Below, in pieces: positions 1 to 13,149 of a stretch of 64,000 nucleotides of DNA; position 1 is the first letter of the stretch; each line of letters begins with the position of its first letter. The notes under the pieces were generated by a model. It worked only from the letters and a program-made list of their open reading frames with translations, was not told the origin of the DNA and made no database searches. Origin of the DNA: Latrodectus hesperus (Eukaryota; Arthropoda; Arachnida; Araneae; Theridiidae); assembly GCA_037975125.1 (NCBI GenBank), contig CM075853.1:34742613-34806612 (forward strand), written 5' to 3'. Made by a program: the position numbers and the translations under genes.

Positions 1-1149
1 TATGATTTCATGATCAGAAATTTCTATTGAATTATATCACTGGAATTTTGAGTTAATTCTATATTAGCTTACAAATATTAGATTTGATTTTCAAGGAATG
101 AGAATCATTTACAGGTTTTTTTTCTATTTTTATAATATTTAATATTGTTGACATATATAGTTATTAATGAAAAGTATCACTGATTGCGAGTATCATTAAT
201 AAAAGTATTTAAGAATGAATTTTTTCTTGGAACTCATTTCATTGCAGTTTTGTTACATTATATTACTTCAATTTTTGATTTGAAAGTACATGAAGGATAT
301 AATAGTCTTCATTTTATGAATATAGGTATTAAATTTCACAATTTAAATTTAATTTATTTATAATTTTCATCTTTCTGGATTTCTTTTTATCTTCAATTTG
401 TAAATGGAAAAATATTAAAAGATAATTGAAACCTTAATTCTAAATCGTATTTAATCATAGTTATTATCTTCGTGATGCTTAATTTAATATTCATAAATTT
501 AATTATGAATATTAAAAAGATACTAATTTTGAAATAAGTTCTGATTTTTCCATAAAAAAAGTAGTCTGACATCATAATTTTTTTAATTTTTCTTTTAATA
601 ATTCTAAGAATTTACTTATATGTGTATAAATATTTGATCTTTCAGACATGGCAATTCTAGGAGTAATTTCGTTTCCCAAATTAATTTCGGAATAATAAGA
701 GATTTGAATAAATATGTGCATGCATTAAGAATTTACCTATATAATTTCAGCTATACACATCAAACTGATTAAATGTAGGAAATTTTGTCTGTTTTTTGAA
801 AGGCTCAACTATTATTCAAAATAAGTTTAAAATATAATCCTTTAATAACTATCAAAAATTAAAAGTTTCTTAATCAGACTTCATTTTATGTTAAGTAATA
901 TAGAAATACAACTATACGTATAAATAATTTTATTTTTAAGAAATAAAGATTAAAAAATGGTATTATTTATTTAGAATTTACAGAATCATGATGAAATAAA
1001 ATTCCATTCAAATTTAATGAAAAATGATACTTTAGAAAATACATTAATGTAATATCCCATGAAACTCAAAAATTACATAATGCAAATTCATGATATGTAC
1101 CATACTTTTCTTCACAAAACATTACAAATAAAATAAAATTACATTACAG
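1..1149. other. AT-rich stretch, no gene seen
   Basis: Low-complexity AT-rich DNA with stop codons in all frames. The only longer open frame, at 393-575 on the minus strand, is a run of I, F, K and M residues of the kind AT-rich sequence gives by chance. No repeat boundaries or RNA-like structure were noticed. Confidence 0.6.
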
Positions 1150-1930
1150 ATACTTATAGAAATGTGATTCTTGTGAAATGTAAAAACATCTTCACTGGTA
1201 AAGCATTGCAAAGAGGAGATAATGAAGTTAAAGAAAGCGCTTTCGACGATAACACAGGAAAAAAAAACATTCGAGTGCTTTTCACATTTTCGCATCCTTC
1301 AGACCTCTATCAGCAAACGAATCTCGCACAAAACTTTTCCCTCCCTCTTTATCCGCCCTCACTTCTTCTACGAAGAGAACCCTCTCTCCCCTTATTTCGT
1401 CACGCAAGATCATTTACATTTTAAAAATAGTTTTCGAAAAGTTTTCCTCTCATTACTGCATTAAATTCGGGCAAACGACACCAAAGGTTAATTCATTCTG
1501 GGTGTTGAGGGGTTTGGGAGGGAGGTAAATGGAAAAGATTCGAATGGCCAGCTCCCTGGTATGCTGCCAACGACTCTTAAGAAGACAAATACATACAGGG
1601 ATTCCACCCCTTTTCTCCCTGCACTCAAACTTTTGGTCTAGTTCTGGAGGAGGGGGTCGGCGGTTTGAAGGGGAAATTGAGTTAAGAATCTCATCTTTTG
1701 AGGTCAAGCATGTGATTTGGAATGAAAAACGTGTATCACTGCGTCAGGGTAGAAGAAGGGGAAAAAATAATGATAATAAGAGAAGGAGTTTTGTGAATGC
1801 AGAAGGCCGAGATAAATCGTCCGTTTCATTGAGGCTGGTAAGGAGTCTCGGTGATTTATCTCGTGCAGACTTAACTCGTCTTTTAATAAATGATAAAGTT
1901 TCTTCCTCGCGGGGTTAGTTAAAGCTGAAT
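1150..1930. other. GC-richer block, possible regulatory element or unrecognised exon
   Basis: This block is visibly more complex and GC-richer than its flanks. It contains CpG dinucleotides, purine-rich and pyrimidine-rich runs, and overlapping open frames: 1164-1424 and 1529-1918 on plus, 1453-1707 on minus. The 1529-1918 frame has an ATG and 129 codons. Its product is rich in R, S and G and shows no domain that I recognise. Open frames on both strands are expected when stop codons become rarer through higher GC, so coding is not shown. Alternatives are a conserved non-coding element, a promoter with 5' UTR, or an old decayed repeat. Confidence 0.35.
1808..1863. repeat. Perfect 11-bp inverted repeat
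   Basis: CGAGATAAATC at 1808-1818 is perfectly inverted as GATTTATCTCG at 1853-1863, with a 34-nt spacer. Each arm carries a GATAA core. It could be paired factor sites or a weak hairpin, and it lies inside the GC-richer block. Confidence 0.7.
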
Positions 1931-4640
1931 TAATTTTTTCCTGAAATGCAGTTTCATTAGTGATAAATATTCAAAAGGGAAGGAAAACATTCTGTGAACA
2001 TGGGTTGCCTTGACTTAAGAAATATGTAAGGACTTCAGAAGTAAAAAAAGTAGAAATGGATATGAATTCGTTTACTTACGTTAGCGTGCACTGCAACTTA
2101 ACTAAGATGCAAGCAAATATCTTAGTAGATCTGTAACTTAATTACCCGCAAAATTAATTGTTAGAAAGTTTGAAAGCAATTTAACGCATATAAAGTTACT
2201 GGTTTCAAGGTAAAAGTAGAATGATACATTTGATTATTTTAAAATATTTTTTTGAAATTATCTATCATGGAATTAAATATAAGGGTTTACTAATTTTTAT
2301 ATAACATTCACAGAATGAGAAATTGAGACTATGAATTTATTGTAAGCTACAACGGTTCCATACTATAGACGATTTATTTGTAAAAGTACAATTTAATTGT
2401 AAGTTTTATTTTAATATGTCAATATAATGATATTAATTAAGAAAAGAATGCAGTTTAGACAATAATATTTACATCAACAGAAGCTACGAAATCCCTATAA
2501 ATTTTACTATATTCTGTAACGCGTAAGAACAAATAATAAAAAATTTAATTTTCGTAATATTCTTCATAAGATTAATATTTGTAAGTGATAAATACTCAAA
2601 AGGGCGAAAAACATACAGTCATTTAGTTAAACTTCAATTTGTAAACTTAAATTTTTTTAACCAAGTTATAATACTTTACAATAAAATATTATGAATGTTA
2701 TGAGTAAAATATATATAATAACAAGTAATTATAACTTTCACTTAATTCGATAATAAATATCGCGTTAAATATAATATAATATAAGTAAAAGATTATATAA
2801 GTATCGATGATAAAAATAATATAAGTAAAAGATTATACCACAAATTATTGGCCATTTAGAAGTTGAAATACAGCCAAATGAAGTAAAGATCTGCTTATTT
2901 AAAGTTTAGTTTCTTTTTTTTTCATTTAAAATGTTTTGATTCAATAATCATGTATTTTATACACAGCAATTATAATTTGCTGTATTTATAAAATATCTTT
3001 TATATTTATACACAAGTAGCAACTATAATGAAAATCATGTTGTATAAGAAGTAAAAATTTAAATGCCAGATTATAAAGTATGATTCAAATAGATGTTTAC
3101 TCTTATTGTATTATATATATTAAATTTCTTAAAACCACTAAGATTGTTATAATCATAGTGGGTGACAAGCAATAAAAAGTATTCCTGCTAAAATGTATGT
3201 GACAAGCATATGAATTTGATTAATATTATCATAAAGTGAAAATCTTAATTTAAATGAATCTGTATTAAAGTAATTAATAATAAATACGCATTGCAAATTT
3301 TATTAGTGATAAAGATATGAGCAATACTCTTTTATAGATAATCTACTTAAATACTCATTAGAAGAAGCGAATAATATATTATTGGCTTATTCTAATGAGT
3401 TCAAAGGGTTTAGAGTAATTCTTTCATTTACAATTAGTATTTTAATCAAATTTTATCATGTGTAAGAAAATGTATCAACTTTACCTTAAGTGTACATCTT
3501 AAGTACAACTTGCACATCGAAAAATATGATTTATGATCAAAAACCAGGATTTACAAGGAAATCAAAATATTCTGGTTGCACACAAAAGATTTAAGAGAAA
3601 CAAAACACTTAATTTAAAACTGATCATGAATAAAATTAAAAAAAAGAAATTAACGACCAATCAGTAGCTATTAAATTAACTGATCACATAAATGAATGGG
3701 ATGCCTTGTGATAGACCATTCATTTTTGTAATCACGAAGCAAATAGTATTAAAATCAAGAACTACTGACATAAAATAACTCTAAAGACTATTACTTGAAA
3801 TTGTATTTTATGTAAAAGTTAACTTATCAAAAATATATATTATAACATTTCGTAATTTAAGAAATGATCTCATGTGTTGAAATTTTTTCAAACATTTATG
3901 ACAAATTTAAATTGTTTCAAATTTGGGTTAAGCAATTTTCTTTAAAGGTATTATGATCTCGAAACTCAAGCGTGTAAAAATTAAAGTAATAATCAAATAT
4001 TTGTCAATTTTATAAGCATTTATCAATGATTCTTAGCAAAATTCTTATAATAATAATTCATACTAAAAATCTACATAGTTTTTTATTTCATTAAATGATT
4101 CATGAATTTCTGGTTTTCATTGCATTAAACACAGAGATAAAACTATTGAAGATGAAATTATCGATAACATTTGTATTTTAAAAGAAACTCAAATTATTAC
4201 TTTTTATCAGAGTAATTATAAATTTCCGCGTGTAACTTAAAAATTAAAGTTCCTTGTTTTACTATTTTGTTGAATTTATTATTTTAAGGTATCCAAAATT
4301 ATAACATAAGAACGAACTCATGATTTCAACTCTATAATATCATAATAGATGTAAAATAAAAATATAGATTGTTTGACTTACGTGTAAATAAAATATTTTC
4401 ACGTGCTTTTAAATTTTTGAATTTTTTAACTGATTAATCGCCTGTTATATTTTTCTTTAATATCTGTTCCTACAGTAATGGAAACATTATATAATTTATG
4501 AAACATTAGCGTACGGTATTAAGAATTGGCGTAAAAGTTATAATTATCAAACATTATTCTTTCTATTGTAAATATCCATACATAAGTTAAAAGGATAAAA
4601 AAAGTAAAGCTACATTTAGGTTTTTCTTGTTTTAGCTGAT
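1931..4640. other. AT-rich stretch, no gene seen
   Basis: AT-rich DNA without open frames of note. It contains one short direct repeat, listed separately. No transposon ends, tRNA-like or coding signal were noticed. Confidence 0.6.
2777..2837. repeat. Perfect 21-bp direct repeat, period 40
   Basis: The 21-bp unit at 2777-2797 (core ATAAGTAAAAGATTATA) recurs exactly at 2817-2837. This is a small local duplication of AT-rich sequence. Confidence 0.8.
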
Positions 4641-5330
4641 GATTTACGAAGTTCATCAGTCTGCCATTATCTCTAAAGGAATTTCATTTTACAATGACAT
4701 TCGATCGATAATTCTACTCATTTCAAAAAATGTAATTAGGGTATTTTTCTTAATACCCTTCAAAAGCTATTAAGTTTTTGAAAGCGATGAGTAGATTACA
4801 AGTAGAAAAACTCTTCATCTACCCAAGCGGAGTGAAGGATAAAAATTTGAAATAAAAAATCGTTTGCCGAGGAATGTGCAATTCTCGATTAAACGTTGCC
4901 ATTCTTTGACGTCAATTTTTTCCTCTAATATTTAAAGAATTCCACGTACATTAGCTTATCCACTTACAAACAATTATTAATGTGGGAATTCTATTAAAAA
5001 GGCATTTTTTCGTTAAATGGAAGTGCATTTGAAGATATAAATTGCTTTTTTTTACATTTTTTTCTTCTTTCAGTGCGAATTTCAGTTTAAAAGAATAGTT
5101 TCTTTTTTCAGAAATAGCAAATGAAGCTTACATTAGAATAAAATGGGTAAAAATAACAAGAAAGAGATCGTCATTTAAACTCCGTAGTTTTATTTTATAT
5201 TCCTTTCACCTTCATTTCAAGAAAAATTATAATGGCCCGACGATTTAAGAAGACACAATTGAATGATTCTACTTTCCAATTTTAAACGGCTGCCTTATAT
5301 GCAAAACCCATACAAGAAAGGAAAGCAGCT
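4641..5330. other. Moderately complex non-coding stretch
   Basis: Less monotonous than the flanks. It holds a CRE-like TGACGTCA near 4907 and an inverted pair GGGTATT/AATACCC at about 4739-4758. It has no long open frame and no recognised repeat. It may be a weakly conserved regulatory stretch, but nothing in the sequence proves that. Confidence 0.25.
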
Positions 5331-8300
5331 GCTCAATATCTTCTTTCAATATTCTTTTTAGAATAAATTATCCCACCTTTATCTGAAATCGAATTGTGTT
5401 CAGGACGATTGAGTTTCTTAAGACATCAATAATGATAAACTTTAAATGTGTCAGTGAAGTTAGAGGAAATTGATGCCGACATCAAATTTAAAAATAGCAA
5501 TATCTCTCTCTATTTCAAAACTACTTACTATTAAAATCAATAAGTGAGATAAGAATCATATAATTATTGATAGGATATGGGAAAATAATTGTTCTTTGAT
5601 TTCAAAAATAGTTCGTTATTTTTATGTTCAAGTATTCTGTAGTTATTTAAGGAAGACAATATTAGGTATGAATACATATTACATTTATTAATCGATGATA
5701 AGATCATTGTGTCTCAAGAACTCCAAAGACATTCATTCAAATTTCAAATAAAAAAAATGAATACCAATTAAAAAAGACCGTGAAAATTTCTATGCGAAAG
5801 CTATATCACTAATCATTATTTATAAATTTTCAATGATGAATACTTCACTCATTTGCAATAAAAATCATGAATTTTAATTAAAATCTAATAAAAAAAAGTT
5901 TTACAATGATATTTATCTAATTATTTTCAGAAAACTTCAAGAAATTTAAGATGCATAAGCATTAAAACCTTCATGTATTTATACATTTAAAAAATCAATT
6001 GAAAATATTTATAAATTATTTACTTTGAAAGTTAGGAATGTTATTACACATCATGAAATGATATTTCTTAATTGGAATACTCAGACCTTTATTGGACGAA
6101 AGAATGTGATATATCATGTTACTGATTGTTGGTAAGAAGAGGAGAGTATTGCAGAGAGAAATAATAATACAGGAATTATAGAAACTCTTGGATAAAAAAA
6201 TTTATACATAATTATAAAATATGAAAATAATTATGTGAATATTCTTTCTTTAGAAATATAAATGATCCCAGAGAAAATAATTTAACATAGTAATAACACT
6301 TATAAATAAATAAAAATTATCTTAAAGAGTTACTAAAAACTAATAACGAAGTACAGGTAAAAAACCATTTGAAAAAAAGAAACAAATATGTATCTTATTT
6401 TAACTACATACAGTTTCGTTATATTCAATAACTATTATTTTTTTAAATGATTTTTTGATAGTACATATTCACATTTTTAATGATGTTACTTTTAATGAGT
6501 TTTTAAGTAATATGATAAACGCGTATGTCAGTTAATATGGACTCAGACAAGAAAGTATAAAGTATTGGATTTCCTTGTAAATATCATGAAATGCAATATT
6601 TTCAATGAATCTAAAAATTCAAAATTTAAGGAATTACTGATATACATTATATTTTTTCTCTGTTATATGCATTATCATGTCAGAGTTATTTTCAAAACTA
6701 ATAAATCTTTTGAGACACACTTTATATCATTGAGACGATATATGATACAGATGAAATACTTGATACCATGGATGAAATAAATTTTAATAAATAAAATATA
6801 AACATTTTGACAAACTCAAATACTTTAGAAAAATACATAATTCAATAAGAATTGCGAGGTAGTAAAGCGTTTCTGTGAATTTAATTTTTATATTGTGTTC
6901 GAGATTTTTACATTAAGTATTTTCATATTTTTGTATTAATTAAATTTCAAATTTATGATACACCAAGTAATGTAAAATATTTTATGCTATCATACATATT
7001 TGAAATATTTTAAGTTCTTGATTAACAATAAATACATACCAAGCGTACTCTATTTTAAAGCTCTTTGATGACATTAAATAAACCAAACGTGTTCGGACTC
7101 TATTAAATATAAACAAATAATACAGAAATTTTTACTTAGAAAATAATATTGCTATATGATATATGCAATAATTTACAGTATTAAATAATAATCTATATTT
7201 AAATACATTTCTCAGGAATGCAAGAAAGGTAATATCCACGCTCTTACTCATTGAAGCACGCAAATTGCATCTACAATTTTCTGAGATTTTATTTCACCAT
7301 AAATTCTACATAATTTATTATTATTCGGTGAAGTATCTTTATTTAAATTATTTATTATGTGACCCAATTTAACGTATCACTGACATTGAGATAAGTATGC
7401 AACACTGTATGGATAATAACAGAAAATCCTATTAAAATCTCATTACTCTTCGGAAAAATGGGAAAATCTTGGTCCGAAAGGGCCATGTATTTAATGATTG
7501 ATTACTAATGACCGGATCAGAAATTACCCTTTTTGATGATTATCAATTTAATCTTCCATTACCAATAATAGGATTTTTTCCACTGACAGTAATATAGCAA
7601 TAAAAAGATTTGCTTGGCTGTTAAGTAACTATTGTGAATACAATTATGTGTCTAAATAATATAAATATTAGAAAAGTTTATTTTACTATCCTGAGCATTA
7701 ATTAATCACTTTTACCAACGTATATTGAATTAATTAAATTGTACTATTATAGTTTTTATGAGCTGAAATTGTAATAGTATTTATTGTTTTTTAATCTCAT
7801 TTTTGATTTAAAATGCTTGCAATTTTTTTTAATTGATAAAAATTATACAAACAACACCATGATATGTAATGAAAAAGTAACACTATTATGAAATAATATT
7901 GTAAAATCATTAAAAGCATTCAATAATATTGACATTTCAGTAATAATCTCATTAGTATATTCTTCTTTATTTGAGTGAATAAATATGCAAAATAAAAGAG
8001 TTAAAAAACTTCAAAATTTAACGAATAAAGACACCGTGTACATTATTGACACGAATTATCGTAAGTTGTTAAATATTAATTGCAAAATATTAAATTTCTT
8101 GTTTGATGGCAATATTGCTTGAAATATATTTATTTATCTATAATTGTGTGTGTGTGAGAGTATAATGAAATATATAAACAATAATTATTTTTTATTTTAA
8201 ATTTTATTATTCTTGAAACATAACAAAAATGTAACATATAATTTATTATTATATAATTAGGTTAATTACATGTATGTGATAAAATCAAATTATTGCAAAT

Positions 8301-8920
8301 AAATTTCATATAATATTGAACTGATATTTGAAAATAATTAATTTTTGGTAATTCAAAATTAATTAAAATACATAATTTCGTTTCTAAAAATGTAAAGTAT
8401 AAACCCATTTGACTTCTCTTTTCTCATAAAAATATGATATGCTGTAAAAATAGTAAAGAATAATTTATTATTGGTATTTCAGAGCCAATTTATAAACTAA
8501 GTATTTTAATTTGTGATACAACTCTGGTTTATTTTGGAGAATTTAGTTTGCTTTTTAGTGATTAGATTCATATTAAAATCACTTTTGAATTAAAGAAATA
8601 AATTGGTATCAAAACATTTCAATTTCCAAATTGAATTCCTATCTTAAACAAAATAAATACATTTGTTTCATTCATTTAACTCAAACAATTGCAAATTGAA
8701 AATTTAAGCATTTACATCATTTTTATTACGATCATTTTCTTTAGAAAATAATTCTTTCATGTGCAAAAATTCTAAGCTTTTCCATTGGTGACTACGTAAG
8801 AAAACTACAAATAATTAACTGAATTACCTCCACTTAAGTTAATTCAATCAGTATAAAAGGCCTAAATCAAGATGTTTCTTGCATTAAATAAAAAATTGAG
8901 AAAAAATAAATGAAAGTATT
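5331..8920. other. AT-rich stretch, no gene seen
   Basis: Mostly AT-rich with only chance-like short frames, such as 6565-6780. A somewhat more complex patch at about 7430-7620 includes TGATTGATTACTAATGA, which resembles clustered homeodomain or PBC-Hox half sites. Such AT-rich matches are easily found by chance. Confidence 0.5.
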
Positions 8921-9103
8921 CTAATTGAAATACGAAACAAAGGAATAGGTTGGATCGTGCAAAGCATCCTCAACATCTTCATTGATTGCATTTAAATGCA
9001 CAAACTCTTTTCGACTGTTCAATCGTATGTTACACGCACGGATTAAGAGCGGCACTTCTTTTCCATTTGAAATGAAGGGAGATTTGTTCTTCAAATCACT
9101 CAA
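8921..9103 (-). other. Possible coding fragment (C-terminal exon or pseudogene piece)
   Basis: A 60-codon open frame on the minus strand sits in a patch that is GC-richer than its surroundings. It is bounded by an in-frame TAA just upstream and a TAG at its end. It starts at TTG, so it is not a free-standing ATG gene. The peptide has a balanced, protein-like composition with charged residues, including KEVPLLIRACNIRLNSRKEF and NEDVEDALHDPTYSFVSYF, unlike the I/F/K-rich random frames elsewhere. A splice acceptor could lie at an AG within its first codons. I do not recognise the family; it could be a terminal exon, a retrocopy remnant or chance. Confidence 0.2.
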
Positions 9104-9106
9104 TTA

Positions 9107-12100
9107 CCTTAGAAATGGTGTGCAATGAAGTCTTGTTGAATAAGCAATTTAATTAATTAAATTGCTACTTGATGAGGAGGTAATTTGAAATGTGCAATTA
9201 ATGAAATGGAGATTTCATTTTAAAATATAATCTCTCTTTCCACGCACAAAGCTAAGATCTTATTTTTAATGAATCACTTTGTATTTAAATAAAGATGAGA
9301 AAAACTTATAAAATATTAAATATTATGCTTTATATTCATTTGCAATTACTTTAACAGCAGTTTGTAGATTTCCAGAGCAATAGTGGTGGCGATAAAAAAT
9401 AAGGCTTGAAGAAAAGATATTGAAAAAAGTAGAGAATAATTAAATAAAATTTAATTTAAATTGTGTATATTACATTCAATATAAAACATCAAACATTATA
9501 TAAAAAGACAAATTAAAATTTTTAAAACTTCTAATTCAATGTTATTGTTACGTACAATAAACTTTGAATTTAATTAAAAATGTCTCAAAAATGATTTCTG
9601 ATAAGAGATTAAATTTAAAAAAAAATTAAACAGTGGTAAGATTTTGATGCATAATATAACCAAATAACTTGAAAATAGTTTTATAAAAAAAAGCGTAATT
9701 TTTCATAAGAGACAAAATTTTTCACTTTTTTGATTTGATGACCTTATAAGTATTAATATACATTGAATTATTTATGGTTAAATTCTAATTTTTTGTTTTG
9801 TAAAATATGTTTTAAAATCATATATTTTCACGTTTTCAATATTTTGCAATTGATATCACTGCAGGCTTTTGTGACACATTACACTGAATATTTAAATGAA
9901 CATAATACCTATTTTTTTCTTTTGAAATTTTGATTTATTTTATGTCACAGATTGGGCTTCCAAATACTATTTAAATCAAAATTGCACCTTTTAATAAAAT
10001 GAAAGTTCAAAACACTATTTTTGTATGAATAAAAGTTGGTTTGTGAATTCATATCAAAATTATCTCAGAAACAAAAATAAGTATAAAGGAATTATTATTT
10101 CTCGAACAATATTTGGAGTTACAATACTCTAACAGAACACTTAAAATATTTGTATGATTCGATTAACTAGTATATTGAAAAGAAAACAAATTAAATAAAA
10201 ATTTAATTTTTTAAAAAAATTAATTCAATTTTATAACATTTTCTTACCAAAGAGCCTCAATTACATAGGTTCCTATTTTTCCATTAAAATTAGAAAAATT
10301 GTGTCAAAAATACAGAAAGAAATTATGATATCATAAAATTCAATATTGATCAAAAATATCAATGTATTGATATATTTATAATTTTCAATGCAAAATCAGT
10401 ATGATTTTTGTTTAAATACTTCTAATTTAAAATGTTGAAATTTATTTTTTGTAAACTTATTTATTTAAAACTTACTTTTATATATTTCAATAACCAACTC
10501 TACTTCATTATTTTAAAGATAATTTAACATTTTTTCCTTTAATGTACACGTTTATTAATAATAATTTATTAAAATTCAAGTAACCATCGGAAAATAATTC
10601 TAATTTCTTTTACCCTTAATTGTTACTCACAAGATGCATACAATGATTAAAAAATTAAATTATCTTAATTTAAATCTTCATCAACTAAAATATTATTATT
10701 TTAAATAATTTCAAATATATAATTAGCAACTATTTCTGTTTATTAAAACATGCACTTCTTTCAGAATAAATATCTAAATTTTAACTAAAATGATTGAATA
10801 AAACTTAAGTAATAAAGGCTACAATTTTCGCAGATTTAATTCAATCAAGCTAAAAGTTAGGATCGTTTTTCACGTTAAATAAAATATATCAGGTGAAAAT
10901 GAGAATAAATATACTCTAATTGAAGCAACAGATAAATGGAGTATTTTAACAAACTAGATGGCACAAAGCGTAGAAACAATTTTCTTGTCAAATATCTTCT
11001 GGTTACATTTAAAAAATGGACAAACTTAACTATTCTCTTTATTTTACATTAGCTTCTAATAATTTTTTCCCTTTTAAGAATAGAAAGTTATTTATTACTC
11101 TGCAAGTTACCTAATTGTTTTACAAGTGCTGTGTAATTAAATTGTCTCTAAATGAATTATACATTTAATTGAAAATCTAGTTGTTGAAAAGTTTGAAGCA
11201 ATATAATTAGTAAGATGTAATTATCAATTAATTACTATTACCATCTTAGAAATCACTAAGCAATAAAAAATAAAAACCTTTTGTGTTATTATTTCATGAT
11301 ATATTCATTCAAAATAAACTCATGACGTTTATTGTGCCATTAATTGATATAACTCTTCAGAAACGTTTGCATCTTTAATTAATTTTAATTATTGTCTAAT
11401 AATATTGTTTTTAAATTATTATTTGTTGCACAAAGGGTCATTTATTGCTACATTTCAAAATCTTGGAATTAGTTGTGTAGTAGTGTTTATATAATGTAAT
11501 AATTATCATTATCATTACAAAATAATCAGTCTTAACATTTCATAAAGTTTATTTAGTTAAACTTATAAAATATTTATCAAAATAATTTCATTTATATGTT
11601 TGTAAATTCAGTAAATATGGATATTTTTATAGAAAAAACATAATTTTTGTTATTTGATAGCATTCTATTTATCTGAATTCTTTTTTTGAAGAACTAGTTT
11701 TGCTTGTGTTGAGGAATTGATTGAAAAACGACATTATTCACTATCGAACTTTCGTGAACAAAAATATTCACGCAAAAGAATACTATGAAATAACCTATCG
11801 ACAGATCAGGAAGTACTGCAGAAAATCATATTAAAATAAACTATGTCTCACCAACAAAAAAATTTTTCAAATTAAAAACTACACTTATGGAGTCTGGAAA
11901 CGTACAAAATATTTATGATTACTCTTCTTATAAATTTTTCATTATTTATTAAGCATTTAATGCTAATTTGCTTGATTTTTGACTACTCATAATTTAAAAA
12001 AAATGCACGACGAATTAAGTATTTTCATAAAAAGATTGAGCTTTAATTAATCAGTTCATATATAATTTGTTTTGAATTTAATATCATGATGTATATTAAA

Positions 12101-13119
12101 AATATAAAATGAACATATGACTTTTCCAAAAATAATTTCATTATTTTAATTTTTGTGAAAATATTGGAAGGATGTCTACATCATGTAATTAATTTATTCT
12201 AGGGTTAATTCAGTTTGCTTGAAAATAATAGAAATAATTCATATTATAGAAAAAAACATCATGTGTTTTTAAAGTCATTCATTGAATCGCTTAATTTTAT
12301 AATTGGGAATTTGTATATCATTATTTTAAATCGTCGATAATCAATTATAGTCAAGCAATTTTTCCAAATTTTCTTTGTTTCAACTGGAATCAGTCAAACA
12401 TAGCAAAACCATATATTTTAGTTTATTGGATCTCAAATCAAAGAATTTAGGCACACTTAGTTATAAAATACTTTCATAATAATATAAGCTCACTTTAAGG
12501 GTACATTTTATAGATTTAGGAAATTTATACAAAATATCTAAAAAATAATTGGCACTCAAAAAATGAATCTAAAGGATGATAAAAGTTATCCACAGAGCAT
12601 TCAAGCTTTACCCATAAAGCTTGTCTATAAACATAAATATATGTGAAGTAGAAGATAATATTAAAAATTACTATGTCACAAGTGTTAACTGAAATTTGAG
12701 ATGGAAAATAAATTTCATTTACATTTTTGTAAAGAAAAAGAATACCTTATCTGTAATCTTATTTCCCCCACTTTACAGCCTATCTTCAATTTTATATTCA
12801 ATAATTCAATCAAACAAATTTTTCTCTTTTCATTTTTCTTCAAAAGACTATCAATTTATCTGTTTTCATGAATAGATTTAAAAAGCTATTTCATTTCCTT
12901 ATTTTCGTTCTTAAGTTTATATTTAACACAGGTTCTCAACTTAAAATGTTATTTTAAGTTCATAATAATTGATCAGTATGAAAATTATTAGTATAACAAA
13001 ATTCTTTTACATATTTTTTATTAATTGCAAAATTTTAATTTCTGAAAATGATTATGTTTATCATTTGTTCATTCAGAAATTAAAAAAATTTGTTTTTTTT
13101 TTAAAAAAAAATTAAAAAA
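9107..13119. other. AT-rich stretch, no gene seen
   Basis: Long AT-rich stretch with no notable open frame, no transposon termini and no RNA-like element found by eye. It ends in homopolymeric T and A runs just before the palindrome at 13120. Confidence 0.6.
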
Positions 13120-13149
13120 AGTTTCCTTTAGTAATTACTAAAAGAAACT
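13120..13149. repeat. 30-bp near-perfect palindrome
   Basis: Two 15-bp arms, 13120-13134 and 13135-13149, are reverse complements with a single mismatch and no spacer. The centre is TAGTAATTACTA. It is flanked by A- and T-homopolymers. It could be a cruciform or a dimeric homeodomain-type site, or simply a low-complexity coincidence. Confidence 0.8.

Noticed and set aside
1529..1918. 129-codon ATG frame
   Set aside because: Not called as a gene: no recognisable domain, overlapping frames on the other strand, and higher GC alone explains the lack of stops. The region is described instead as a block of unknown role.
7480..7520. Hox/PBC binding-site cluster
   Set aside because: TGATTGATTA-type matches are very frequent in AT-rich DNA and there is no conservation evidence here.
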